Assembly: GCF_001293465.1 (NCBI RefSeq)
Contig: NZ_JSYZ01000028.1
Coordinates: forward strand, 1 to 64,000
DNA: 64,000 nucleotides
Direction of reading: 5' to 3'
Source of the DNA: Pseudomonas asplenii
GTDB taxonomy: Bacteria; Pseudomonadota; Gammaproteobacteria; Pseudomonadales; Pseudomonadaceae
Made by a program: the position numbers and the translations under genes. Shown piece after piece: positions 7,368-16,073 of this stretch. The notes beneath the pieces are model-generated. The model saw only the letters and a list, made by a program, of their open reading frames with translations. It made no database searches and was not told where the DNA came from. Each line of letters begins with the position of its first letter. Position 1 is the stretch's first letter.

Positions 7368-9008
7368 GTGACAACTGCGCCCCTCGACGATCCGTTTTAC
7401 TACCTGAACAACTTCCACTGTGTGCTCGATTGGCTGACGCAGCGTTATGCCGATTTGCTGGATGCGCGGGAGCGGGCGTTCATCGACGACTTCGCCAGAC
7501 TGCCCAGGGCCGCGCAGGCGCTGCTGGTGCGCATGGTCATGCGCAAGGGCGAGCACTTTCGCGGCAGCCGGCTGAACTACGACGAGATTGGCGATACTAC
7601 CGCTGCAGTACAGCCGCTGCTGGCCCTTGGCTGGGTCCGCGATGACCTGCCGCTGGCGTTGGAGAGCCTGTTCGCTGTATTGCAGAAGGCCGAGATCGTC
7701 CAGGCGTTCCAGGCCCCGTCCAGGTTGAAGAAAACCGAGCTGTACGAGCGGCTGGCGCCGTTGCACGTCGAACCGCGGCCGTTCGCCCAGTGGTGCCCGC
7801 AGGTGCCCGACCGGCTCTACAGCCTGCAGGTGATGGACCTGTGCGACCGCCTGCGGCTGATGTTCTTCGGCAACCTGTACCAGGACTGGTCGGAGTTCGT
7901 GCTGGCCGACCTCGGCATCTTCAGCTACGAAAAGGTCGAGTTCCATGCCGACTCCCGTGGCCTGCGCAGCCGCGCCGACGTGGACGGCTACCTGCACCTG
8001 CAGGCGGCGCGGCAGGCCCTGGAGGTCGGGGAGGAGGTGGGCCGGGTGCTGGAGCAGGTCAACCGGCTGGAAACCGACAACCCCTGGCTGGAGCGTCGGC
8101 GCGGCAAGCTGCTGTTTCAACTGGGCCAGCACAGCGAGCGCCTGGAAGACCTGGCCGGCGCGTTGGCGATCTACCAGGGTTGCCGCTACCCCGGCGCCCG
8201 GTTGCGGCGTATCCGGGTGCTGGAGCGCCTGGGCGAGCACGGGTTGGCCATGACCCTGGCCGACGAGGCCCTGGCGGCGCCGGAGAGCGCCGGGGAAGAA
8301 CAGCACCTGCAGCGCATTCTGCCGCGATTGCGGCGCCGGCTCGGGCTGCCGGCGGTTGCCCGAAGTGCACCGGTGCCGGTGACGCGCCTGGACTTCAGCC
8401 TGAGTTGCGAGCCGCACGAGTCGGTCGAGCAGCGGGTCGCCCGGCACCTGTGGGAAGAGCAGGGGCCGGTGCATTACGTCGAAAACACCCTGATCAATTC
8501 GCTGTTCGGCCTGCTGTGCTGGCCGGCGATCTTCGCGCCGCTGCCCGGTGCGTTCTTCCACCCCTTCCAGAGCGGGCCGGCCGACCTGCACAGCGAGGAT
8601 TTCCATGCCCGCCGCGCCGAGCTGTTTGCCGCGTGCCTGGAGCAACTGGCGGATGAGCGCTACAAGCAGACCATCCGACACAACTTCGTCGCCAAGTGGG
8701 GGCTGCAGTCGCCCTTCGTGTTCTGGAACGTGCTCAGCGGGGAACTGCTCGAACAGGCGCTTGAGTGCCTGCCGGCGGCGCACCTGCGGCACTGGTTCGA
8801 ACGGCTGCTGCTCGACATCAAGGCCAACCGCGCCGGCATGCCCGACCTGATCCAGTTCTGGCCGGCGCAGAAAACCTACCGGATGATCGAGGTCAAGGGC
8901 CCCGGCGACCGCCTGCAGGACAACCAGTTGCGCTGGCTGGAGTTCTGTCACCGGCACCAGATGCCGGTCGCGGTCTGCTACGTGCAATGGGCGGAGCCGG
9001 TCGCTTGA
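7368..9008 (+). CDS. FAN1-type structure-specific nuclease (VRR-NUC)
   Basis: About 546 residues. The C-terminal VRR-NUC domain carries the PD-(D/E)xK signature: GMPDLIQFW followed by MIEVKGPGDRLQDNQLRWL. The rest matches the bacterial FAN1 layout of an N-terminal SAP-like DNA-binding part and a helical TPR-like middle. FAN1 cuts 5' flaps and unhooks interstrand crosslinks. I set the start at GTG 7368 (VTTAPLDDPFYYL) because it lies just after a LexA box; longer frames would run through that box. The stop overlaps the start of the following helicase gene, so the two are translationally coupled and probably act together in crosslink or flap repair. The family call is strong; the exact start is not. 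Confidence 0.85.
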   Translation: MTTAPLDDPFYYLNNFHCVLDWLTQRYADLLDARERAFIDDFARLPRAAQALLVRMVMRKGEHFRGSRLNYDEIGDTTAAVQPLLALGWVRDDLPLALESLFAVLQKAEIVQAFQAPSRLKKTELYERLAPLHVEPRPFAQWCPQVPDRLYSLQVMDLCDRLRLMFFGNLYQDWSEFVLADLGIFSYEKVEFHADSRGLRSRADVDGYLHLQAARQALEVGEEVGRVLEQVNRLETDNPWLERRRGKLLFQLGQHSERLEDLAGALAIYQGCRYPGARLRRIRVLERLGEHGLAMTLADEALAAPESAGEEQHLQRILPRLRRRLGLPAVARSAPVPVTRLDFSLSCEPHESVEQRVARHLWEEQGPVHYVENTLINSLFGLLCWPAIFAPLPGAFFHPFQSGPADLHSEDFHARRAELFAACLEQLADERYKQTIRHNFVAKWGLQSPFVFWNVLSGELLEQALECLPAAHLRHWFERLLLDIKANRAGMPDLIQFWPAQKTYRMIEVKGPGDRLQDNQLRWLEFCHRHQMPVAVCYVQWAEPVA

Positions 9009-11254
9009 GCTACAGCATCGCCGTGCGGGCCCTGTGCGAGTTCACCGCCAAGGCCGGCGACCTCGACCTGCGTTTCACGCCGTCGCCGACCGCCCTGGAG
9101 GGCATCACCGGCCACCGCACCGTGGCCGCGCGTCGCAGCGAGGGTTATCGCGCCGAACTGGCCCTGGAGGGGCATTACCAGCAGTTGCGGGTTCGGGGCA
9201 GGGCCGATGGCTATGATCCGGCACAAAACCAACTGGAGGAAATCAAGACCTACCGTGGCGACCTCGCCAGACAGCCGGCCAACCACCGCCAACTGCATTG
9301 GGCCCAGGCCCGGATCTACGGCTGGCTGGCGTGCGAGCACCTGCAACTGAGCGAAATCCATCTGGCGCTGGTGTACTTCGATATCATCAGCGAAAAGGAA
9401 ACCCTGCTGCGTGAAACCTGGAGTGCCACCGATCTCAAGGCGTTCTTCGAGGGGCAGTGTGCATGCTTCCTGCACTGGGCCGAACAGGAAATGGCCCATC
9501 GCAGCGCCCGCGACCAGGCCGCACGCCAGCTGGCATTCCCCCATGGCGAGTTCCGCCCCGGCCAGCGCGCCCTGGCCGAGACCGTGTACAAGGCGGTCAG
9601 CACCGGTCGGTGCCTGATGGCCCAGGCACCGACCGGCATTGGCAAGACTCTTGGTACGCTGTTTCCGATGCTCAAGGCCCTGGCCCCGCAGCGGCTGGAC
9701 AAGGTGTTCTTTCTCACCGCCAAGACGCCGGGGCGCCAGTTGGCCCTGGACGCCGCGCGAGTGCTGCACGCCAGCCAGCCAGGCCTGCCGTTGCGGGTGC
9801 TGGAGCTGGTGGCCCGGGACAAGGCCTGCGAGCATCCGGACAAGGCCTGCCATGGCGAGGCCTGCCCGTTGGCGCACGGCTTCTACGATCGCCTGCCGGC
9901 CGCGCGCGAGGCCGCCGCCGCAGTGACCCTGCTCGATCGCCAGGCACTGCGCGAGATCGCCCTGGCCCACGACATCTGCCCGTATTACCTGAGCCAGGAA
10001 ATGGCCCGTTGGGCCGACTGGGTGGTTGCCGACTACAACTACTATTTCGACTTCAGCGCGCTGCTGTTCGGCCTGGCCCAGGCCAACCAGTGGCAGGTCG
10101 CAGCCCTGGTGGACGAGGCCCACAACCTGGTCGAGCGCGGTCGCCAGATGTACAGCGCCGGCCTCGACCAGCACGTGCTCGGGCAGGTGCGCAAGACGGC
10201 GCCACAGCCATTGCAGAAGGCCCTGCAGCGGTTGAACCGCGAATGGAATGCGCTGCACAAGGAGCAGGTCGCCAACTACCAGGCCTACGACCAGGCGCCG
10301 GGCAAGCTGTTGTCGGCGATGACCCTGTGCACCGCAGCCATCGGCGACTATCTCAATGACCACCCCCAGGGTCTGGATGGCGAGCTTCAGGCGTTCTACT
10401 TCGAACTGTTGCAGTTCGCCCGGGTAGGCGAGCTGTTCGACGAGCATTTCCTGTTCGATATCAGTGTGCGCGATGTGGGCCGCCGACGCTTGTCGCAACT
10501 GTGCCTGCGCAATGTGGTGCCGGCAGCGTTCCTGCGGCCACGCCTGACGGCGGCGCGCAGCAGCGTGCTGTTTTCCGCGACCCTGAGCCCCCGGCACTAT
10601 TATGCCGACCTGCTGGGGCTGCCCGCCGACACGGCCTGGATCGACGTCGAGTCGCCGTTTCGGCGTGAACAACTGGACCTGCGCATCGTCAGCCAGGTTT
10701 CCACCCGTTACGTCCATCGCCAGGCGTCGCTGGCGCCCATCGTCGAGCTGCTGGCCGGGCAGTTCAGGCAGCGTCCCGGCAACTACCTGGCGTTCTTCAG
10801 CAGCTTCGACTACCTGCAACAGGTGGCGCAACGGATGGCCGACACCCACCCGGATATCCCCTTGTGGCTGCAGTCGCGGCGCATGGAAGAGAGCCAGCGC
10901 CAGGCCTTTCTCGAACAGTTCACCGAGCACAGCCAGGGCATCGGTTTCGCGGTGCTGGGCGGTGCCTTCGGCGAGGGCATCGACTTGCCCGGCCAGCGGC
11001 TGATCGGGGCCTTCATCGCCACCCTCGGCCTGCCGCAACTGAACCCGCTCAACGAGCAGATCAAGCAGCGCATGGCGGCGCTGTTCGGCTCGGGGTACGA
11101 CTACACCTACCTCTACCCGGGCCTGCAGAAGGTGGTGCAGGCGGCGGGGCGGGTGATCCGTAGCCAGCAGGACAGCGGCGTGGTGGTACTGATCGATGAC
11201 CGGTTCGCCGAGGCCCGGGTCCGGCAGTTGTTGCCGCGCTGGTGGCAGCTTTGA
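9005..11254 (+). CDS. PD-(D/E)xK nuclease fused to an XPD/DinG-like helicase
   Basis: About 749 residues. The first 180 contain a Cas4/RecB-like nuclease signature: GRADGY, then LEEIKTYRG and QLHWAQARIYGW. A superfamily 2 XPD/DinG-type helicase follows with Walker A APTGIGKT, a DEAH box (VDEAHNL), the SATLS motif and motif VI (QAAGRVIRS). Four cysteines between motifs Ia and II (CEHPDKACHGEAC and ICPYY) fit the iron-sulfur cluster of this family. The likely start is TTG 9005, with GGAG eight bases upstream, overlapping the TGA of the FAN1 gene. It would unwind 5'-3' and process branched DNA with FAN1. It ends 24 bases from the convergent dxs stop. Confidence 0.85.
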   Translation: MSYSIAVRALCEFTAKAGDLDLRFTPSPTALEGITGHRTVAARRSEGYRAELALEGHYQQLRVRGRADGYDPAQNQLEEIKTYRGDLARQPANHRQLHWAQARIYGWLACEHLQLSEIHLALVYFDIISEKETLLRETWSATDLKAFFEGQCACFLHWAEQEMAHRSARDQAARQLAFPHGEFRPGQRALAETVYKAVSTGRCLMAQAPTGIGKTLGTLFPMLKALAPQRLDKVFFLTAKTPGRQLALDAARVLHASQPGLPLRVLELVARDKACEHPDKACHGEACPLAHGFYDRLPAAREAAAAVTLLDRQALREIALAHDICPYYLSQEMARWADWVVADYNYYFDFSALLFGLAQANQWQVAALVDEAHNLVERGRQMYSAGLDQHVLGQVRKTAPQPLQKALQRLNREWNALHKEQVANYQAYDQAPGKLLSAMTLCTAAIGDYLNDHPQGLDGELQAFYFELLQFARVGELFDEHFLFDISVRDVGRRRLSQLCLRNVVPAAFLRPRLTAARSSVLFSATLSPRHYYADLLGLPADTAWIDVESPFRREQLDLRIVSQVSTRYVHRQASLAPIVELLAGQFRQRPGNYLAFFSSFDYLQQVAQRMADTHPDIPLWLQSRRMEESQRQAFLEQFTEHSQGIGFAVLGGAFGEGIDLPGQRLIGAFIATLGLPQLNPLNEQIKQRMAALFGSGYDYTYLYPGLQKVVQAAGRVIRSQQDSGVVVLIDDRFAEARVRQLLPRWWQL

Positions 11255-11278
11255 TGTCGGTCACCACAGTGACTGTGT

Positions 11279-13087
11279 TCATGGCGGGGCGACCCGGGCT
11301 GGCGCGTCGCGCGAGCGGACCTGCTCGCGAAAGACCTGGACCGAGGTGACGATCCCCTCGACATCGAGGCCCGAGGCTTGCAGCAACTGCTCGACCGTCC
11401 CGTGTTCGATGAAGTGGTCGTCCAGGCCCAGTTGCAGGGTCGGCCGGCCACTGAGCGAGGCGGCCAGGTATTCGAGGCAGGCGGCCCCGGCACCACCTTT
11501 GACGCAGCCTTCCTCCACCGTTACCAGCAGGTCGTGACTGCTGGCCAGGTGTTCTATCAGGTTCATGTCCAGCGGCTTGACGAAACGCATGTTGGCCACC
11601 GTCGCATCCAGGCGCCGGGCAGCCTCCAGGCTGGCTGACAACAGCGAACCGAAGGCCAGGATGGCCACTCGCCGGCCTGCCGGCTGGGTCGACTGTCGGC
11701 GAATCTCGCCGCGACCGATCGGCAGGGGCGTCAGCCGGGCCTGCAGCGGGACGCCGCAACCGCTGCCTCTCGGGTAGCGCACCGCTACCGGTCCGTTGTG
11801 ACACAGGCCGGTGTGCAGCATCTGCCGGCATTCGTTCTCATCCGCCGGCGCCATGATCACCAGGTTGGGGACACAGCGCAGGTAAGCCAGATCGAACGCT
11901 CCGGTATGGGTGGCACCGTCCGCACCGACCAGGCCGGCGCGGTCGATGGCCAGCAGCACGGGCAGGTTCTGCAACGCGATGTCGTGGATCAACTGGTCGT
12001 AGGCCCGCTGCAGGAAGGTCGAGTAGATCGCCACCACGGGCCTCAGGCCTTCGGTCGCCAGACCGGCGGCAAAGGTCAGGGCATGCGCCTCGGCAATGCC
12101 GACGTCGAAGTAGCGATCGGGAAAGCGCCGCTCGAACTCCACCAGACCCGAACCTTCGCGCATCGCCGGGGTGATGGCGACAACGCGCCGGTCCTGCCCG
12201 GCTTCGTCGCACAGCCAGTTGCCGAACACCTGGGCGTAGCTCTGCCGAGCGGCGGGCACGGCCTGGAGACCTTCCTGGGCATTGAATTTGCCCGTCGCGT
12301 GATACTGCACCGGGTCGCTGGCGGCCGGGCTGTAGCCGTGACCCTTTTCGGTGATGACGTGCAGCAGTTGCGGGCCGGGTCGACCTTTCAGCGCTTGCAG
12401 GGCGGGGATCAGCGCGTCGAGATCGTGTCCGTCGATGGGGCCGCTGTACTCCACGCCGAGGGCCTCGAACAGGCTGGCCGCGTCGGGCCGGGCTGTCGAG
12501 GTGGTGAGCCCGGCCAGGTGGTTGCGCAGCGCGCCGACCGCCGGGGAAATCGACATGTCGTTATCGTTGAGCAGGATCAGCAGCGGCAGGTCTGCCTGCA
12601 CCCCGGCATTGTTCAGTGCCTCGTAGGCCAGGCCACCGCTCAAGGCACCGTCGCCGATCACCGCGACACAGTGGCGCCGCCGGCCCTTGATCCGCATGCC
12701 GAGCGCCATGCCCAGCGCGGCGGAAATCGAGGTGCTGGCATGGGCCGTGCCGAAGCTGTCGTACTCGGACTCCTGCCGCCGTGGAAAACCGGATATGCCG
12801 CCCTGTTGGCGAACACCGGCCATGGCCTGGCGCCGACCGGTGAGGATCTTGTGAGGATAGGACTGGTGCCCCACGTCCCAGACGATCCGGTCGTGCGGGG
12901 TATCGAAGACATAGTGCAGGGCGATGGCGATTTCCACACTGCCCAGGTTTGCCGAGAGGTGCCCGCCGGTTCGGGAGACGCTGTGCAGGATGAACGCCCG
13001 CAACTCGTCGGCGAGTGACGGCAGGGCCTGCCGGTGCAGGGCCCGGAGATCGCGCGGGCTGTCGATGGTATTGAGTAGTTCGAACAT
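11279..13087 (-). CDS. dxs: 1-deoxy-D-xylulose-5-phosphate synthase (accessory copy)
   Basis: A 602-residue thiamine-diphosphate transketolase-like enzyme that makes DXP from pyruvate and glyceraldehyde-3-phosphate, the first step of the MEP isoprenoid pathway. Visible motifs: GHQSYPHKILTGR, the thiamine motif GDGALSGGLAYEALNNAG, DNDMSISPAVG and the GIAEAHAL catalytic region. The start MFELL at 13087 follows the prenyl synthase stop by 20 bases. Pseudomonads normally carry a housekeeping dxs beside xseB-ispA, so this copy in an idi-led operon is probably a second one that boosts precursor supply. That it is second is inference, since the housekeeping locus is outside the window. Confidence 0.9.
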   Translation of the reverse strand: MFELLNTIDSPRDLRALHRQALPSLADELRAFILHSVSRTGGHLSANLGSVEIAIALHYVFDTPHDRIVWDVGHQSYPHKILTGRRQAMAGVRQQGGISGFPRRQESEYDSFGTAHASTSISAALGMALGMRIKGRRRHCVAVIGDGALSGGLAYEALNNAGVQADLPLLILLNDNDMSISPAVGALRNHLAGLTTSTARPDAASLFEALGVEYSGPIDGHDLDALIPALQALKGRPGPQLLHVITEKGHGYSPAASDPVQYHATGKFNAQEGLQAVPAARQSYAQVFGNWLCDEAGQDRRVVAITPAMREGSGLVEFERRFPDRYFDVGIAEAHALTFAAGLATEGLRPVVAIYSTFLQRAYDQLIHDIALQNLPVLLAIDRAGLVGADGATHTGAFDLAYLRCVPNLVIMAPADENECRQMLHTGLCHNGPVAVRYPRGSGCGVPLQARLTPLPIGRGEIRRQSTQPAGRRVAILAFGSLLSASLEAARRLDATVANMRFVKPLDMNLIEHLASSHDLLVTVEEGCVKGGAGAACLEYLAASLSGRPTLQLGLDDHFIEHGTVEQLLQASGLDVEGIVTSVQVFREQVRSRDAPARVAPP

Positions 13088-13107
13088 GGCGTAGTTGCCT
13101 CCACCGC

Positions 13108-14043
13108 TCAGCGCTGGCGGTCGATGACCTGGTCGGCCAGGGCCCGCAGGCAGTCTGCGCGGCTGTCGAAGCGGGCCAGGGCGGCATGGGCCTGCTGCTT
13201 CAGTTGCCGGGCCAGGGCTTGCGAGGCGGCCAGGCCGATGAGCGAGACGTAGGTCGAGCGGGCATCGCGGACGTCCTTGCCGGCCGTCTTGCCCAGCGTT
13301 GCCGAGTCCTGGGTGACATCCAGCACGTCGTCGACCACCTGCAGGCCCAGGCCGATGGCGGTCGCATAGCGCTCCAGCGCCTCGACCTCGGCCCGCAGCG
13401 GGCGGCCGCACAACGCGCCCATGCGCACGGCGGCCCTGATCAGCGCGCCGGTCTTGAGCTGCTGCAAATGCTCCAGGGTGTCGAGGTCCATCGGCCTTGC
13501 CGGCGGCTGCAGGTCCAGCATCTGCCCGCCGCACATGCCCAGCGAGCCGGTGGCCTGGGCCAGTTCCGCTACCAGGCGCAGTCGGCGGGCGCTGGGCAGC
13601 GGGGCGTGCTGCAAGGTCAGGAAGGCCTGGGTGAGCAGGGCCGTGCCGGTGAGAATGGCGGTGGCTTCGTCGAACCGGACGTGGACGGTCGGCTGCCCGT
13701 GGCGCAACGGGTCATCGTCCATGGCCGGCAGGTCGTCGTGGACCAGCGAGCTGACATGCACCATTTCCAGGGCGGCACTCACCACGTCGAGGGCCTGCGG
13801 ATCGGCGCCTACCACCAGGCCGCTGGCCTGGCACAGCAGCGGACGCAGGCGCTTGCCCGGGTTCAGCAGGGCATGGCGCATGGCCTCGTGCAGGCGTGAG
13901 GGCACGGTGTGCGCCGGTGGCAGTTGCGCATCGAGCCGTTGTTCGAGGCGTGCCAGTACGGCGCGGCGCCAGTCATCAAGGGGGCGGCAGGCTTTTTCGT
14001 TGGGCAGGCCGCCCGCCACCGCGCAGTGCGTGTCTGTGTTCAT
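13108..14043 (-). CDS. Trans-isoprenyl diphosphate synthase, probably GGPP-type
   Basis: A 311-residue polyprenyl synthetase that chain-extends isopentenyl diphosphate. The first Asp-rich motif is DDLPAMDDD (starting at residue 103) and the second is DDVLD. The residue five positions before the first Asp, which gates chain length, is Ser98. Farnesyl synthases such as E. coli IspA have an aromatic residue here, while GGPP synthases have a small one, so a C20 product is more likely than C15. It is the middle gene of the idi-synthase-dxs operon, 12 bases after the idi stop. The family is certain; product length is a prediction. Confidence 0.85.
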   Translation of the reverse strand: MNTDTHCAVAGGLPNEKACRPLDDWRRAVLARLEQRLDAQLPPAHTVPSRLHEAMRHALLNPGKRLRPLLCQASGLVVGADPQALDVVSAALEMVHVSSLVHDDLPAMDDDPLRHGQPTVHVRFDEATAILTGTALLTQAFLTLQHAPLPSARRLRLVAELAQATGSLGMCGGQMLDLQPPARPMDLDTLEHLQQLKTGALIRAAVRMGALCGRPLRAEVEALERYATAIGLGLQVVDDVLDVTQDSATLGKTAGKDVRDARSTYVSLIGLAASQALARQLKQQAHAALARFDSRADCLRALADQVIDRQR

Positions 14044-14055
14044 GCTCCGCTCCTC

Positions 14056-14622
14056 TCAGCGTGACGAATGAGGGGAGAGGGGCGCGGTGAGGGCGACTTC
14101 GTACCAGAAACGCAGGGTCGACAGCGGGTAGGTCTCGAAGATCCGGCGTAGCCATATCGTGTACTGCTGCGGCGCCGCCGCGATGTGCCCGGGGATCTCG
14201 GCCAGCGGCAGCCAGTTCCAGGCCATGGCTTCGTCGGGGTTGGCCAGCGGGGGGATATCGCTGAGGCCGACGAACAGGTGATCGAATTCGTGCTCGATCA
14301 ACTGGTTCGAGACCTGTTCCCGGTAGAGCAGCGAGGCCACTTCGCGCAGCGGGCAGCTCAGGCCCATTTCCTCGAACAGCCGCCGTTGCGCGGCGGCCCG
14401 GGTCTGCTCGCCCTGGCGCGGGTGTCCGCAGCAGGTGTTGCTCCACAATCCCTGGGAGTGATACTTGCCCATGGCCCGCTGCTGCATCAGCAAGCGGCCA
14501 TGTTCATCGAAGATGAAGATCGAGAAGGCCCGGTGCCGCAGGCCCTGTTGATGGATGAACAGCTTTTGCGCACTGCCGGTCTCGCAATCATCCTCATCGA
14601 CCAGGATGAGGGTTTCCTCCAT
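14056..14622 (-). CDS. idi: Isopentenyl-diphosphate delta-isomerase, type 1
   Basis: A 188-residue Nudix-fold enzyme that interconverts IPP and DMAPP. Diagnostic motifs are WSNTCCGHPRQGE (catalytic Cys) and the Nudix-like RRLFEEMGL, with HEFDHLFVG further on. The ATG at 14622 has GTGGAG eight bases upstream. It leads the leftward operon with the prenyl synthase and dxs. Many pseudomonads do without idi because IspH makes both isomers, so its presence suggests demand for extra isoprenoid. The divergent region 14623-14873 must hold the promoters of this operon and of the lipoprotein gene; I see no confident -35/-10 pair there. Confidence 0.93.
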   Translation of the reverse strand: MEETLILVDEDDCETGSAQKLFIHQQGLRHRAFSIFIFDEHGRLLMQQRAMGKYHSQGLWSNTCCGHPRQGEQTRAAAQRRLFEEMGLSCPLREVASLLYREQVSNQLIEHEFDHLFVGLSDIPPLANPDEAMAWNWLPLAEIPGHIAAAPQQYTIWLRRIFETYPLSTLRFWYEVALTAPLSPHSSR

Positions 14623-14873
14623 GACTCGGACTCCACTGTGTCGTTGTCACTGGGCAAAACGGCTGACCAGACTTCGGTTGAGGGCATTGACTCAAGGTTA
14701 TGAGAAAGACTAGATCGCGTTTTTCCAGACGCAAGCGAACCACTGTCATTCTGCCCTGCCATCTGTCGTCCATTTCCCAGCCGGCTGCTTCAGCCTGCGC
14801 GTGCCGGCGGCCACCGCGTTGAGGTAATATCGCCCCTCGAAACGGCGCTCGCATGCGCCCGACAAAGGATTGT

Positions 14874-16073
14874 ATGCCCGCCACATTTCTTCGCCGCTTG
14901 TGTTCATGCCTGATGCTGGGGCTGCTTGCCGGCTGCCAGCCCGACCCGGCAACGCCCCTCGACCAGCAACTGTATGTCTGGCAGCGCCAGTGGCGGCCCG
15001 CCCATGAGCAGGCCCTGGCCGAGAGCCGGGCGGATTTCTCGACCCTGCGGGTGCTGGCGTTGCAGGCACAGCCCGGTGCAGGGTGGAGCCGGGCGCTGGT
15101 CGATCTGCCGCGGCTCGAGGCGGATGGCCGGCCATTGATCGCGGTGGTGCGCCTGGACGGTCAACTGCCGGCACTGGACCTGGAGGGGGCGCGCGTGCAG
15201 ATCGGGCAGATGCTGACCGACTGGCAGGCCGCGGGCGTCAAGCTGACCGGGCTGGAAATCGACCATGACAGCGCCAGTGCCCGCTTGTCGGGCTATACCG
15301 ACTTCCTGCTGAAATTGCGCGGGCAACTGCCCTCCGGCTTGAAACTGAGTATCACCGCCTTGCCCGCCTGGCTCGACAGCCCGCAACTGCCCGGGTTGTT
15401 GCAGGTCGTGGACAGCAGCGTGTTGCAGGTTCACGCCGTGAGCCATCCACGGCTGGGCCTGTTCGACCCGGTTCAGGCCCGCCAATGGGCCGAACGCTGG
15501 AGCCGCATCAGCGAAAAGCCGTTCTATCTCGCCTTGCCGGCCTATGGGGTGGCGCTGCTGCCGGACAGCGGCGGTGCGCCGCTGGTGGAGGGTGAAGCAC
15601 CGTTGAACCGTGGCGGCGAGCGCCGTGAGCTGCTGGCCGATCCGCAGCAACTGGCGCAACTGAGCCGGCAACTGCGGGACAAACCACCGGCGCACCTGGC
15701 CGGGCTGATCTGGTTCCGCCTGCCCTTGCCGGGCGACCGCCGGGCCTGGAGCCTGACCACCCTGGCTGCGGTGGCCCGGGGCGATGCGTTGTCCGCCCGG
15801 TGGCAGGTCGAACTGTCGTTCAAGGACGGACTCTATGACATCAGCCTCGCCAACGTCGGCAACCTCGACCAGCCGCTGCCCGAACGGGTGGAACTGAGCG
15901 CCGAACACTGCGATGGCGCCGATGGGCTCAATGGCTACAGCTTGCAGGCATCACCGCAACATCTCGTCTTCAGCCGCCAGTCCAGCGTCCGTATCGCCGC
16001 TGGCGGCCGGCGTGCCCTGGGTTGGGCGCGCTGTATCCGTATCGATCAAGGAGCGTGGCATGTTTACCCGTAA
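14874..16073 (+). CDS. DUF3142-family lipoprotein
   Basis: A 399-residue protein starting MPATFLRRL with a hydrophobic stretch and a lipobox LLAGC (Cys about residue 22), so it is exported and lipidated. The body resembles DUF3142 proteins, which have a TIM-barrel-like glycosidase-type fold; segments such as LTGLEIDHDSASARL and FYLALPAYGVALLP fit this. The function is unknown. Its last 14 bases overlap the start of the next gene, which has its own AAGGAG site inside this frame, so the two are co-expressed and probably work together in the envelope. Confidence 0.75.
   Translation: MPATFLRRLCSCLMLGLLAGCQPDPATPLDQQLYVWQRQWRPAHEQALAESRADFSTLRVLALQAQPGAGWSRALVDLPRLEADGRPLIAVVRLDGQLPALDLEGARVQIGQMLTDWQAAGVKLTGLEIDHDSASARLSGYTDFLLKLRGQLPSGLKLSITALPAWLDSPQLPGLLQVVDSSVLQVHAVSHPRLGLFDPVQARQWAERWSRISEKPFYLALPAYGVALLPDSGGAPLVEGEAPLNRGGERRELLADPQQLAQLSRQLRDKPPAHLAGLIWFRLPLPGDRRAWSLTTLAAVARGDALSARWQVELSFKDGLYDISLANVGNLDQPLPERVELSAEHCDGADGLNGYSLQASPQHLVFSRQSSVRIAAGGRRALGWARCIRIDQGAWHVYP

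Noticed and set aside
11279..14622. Carotenoid or terpene cluster
   Set aside because: No phytoene synthase, desaturase or terpene cyclase is present in the window; only precursor genes.
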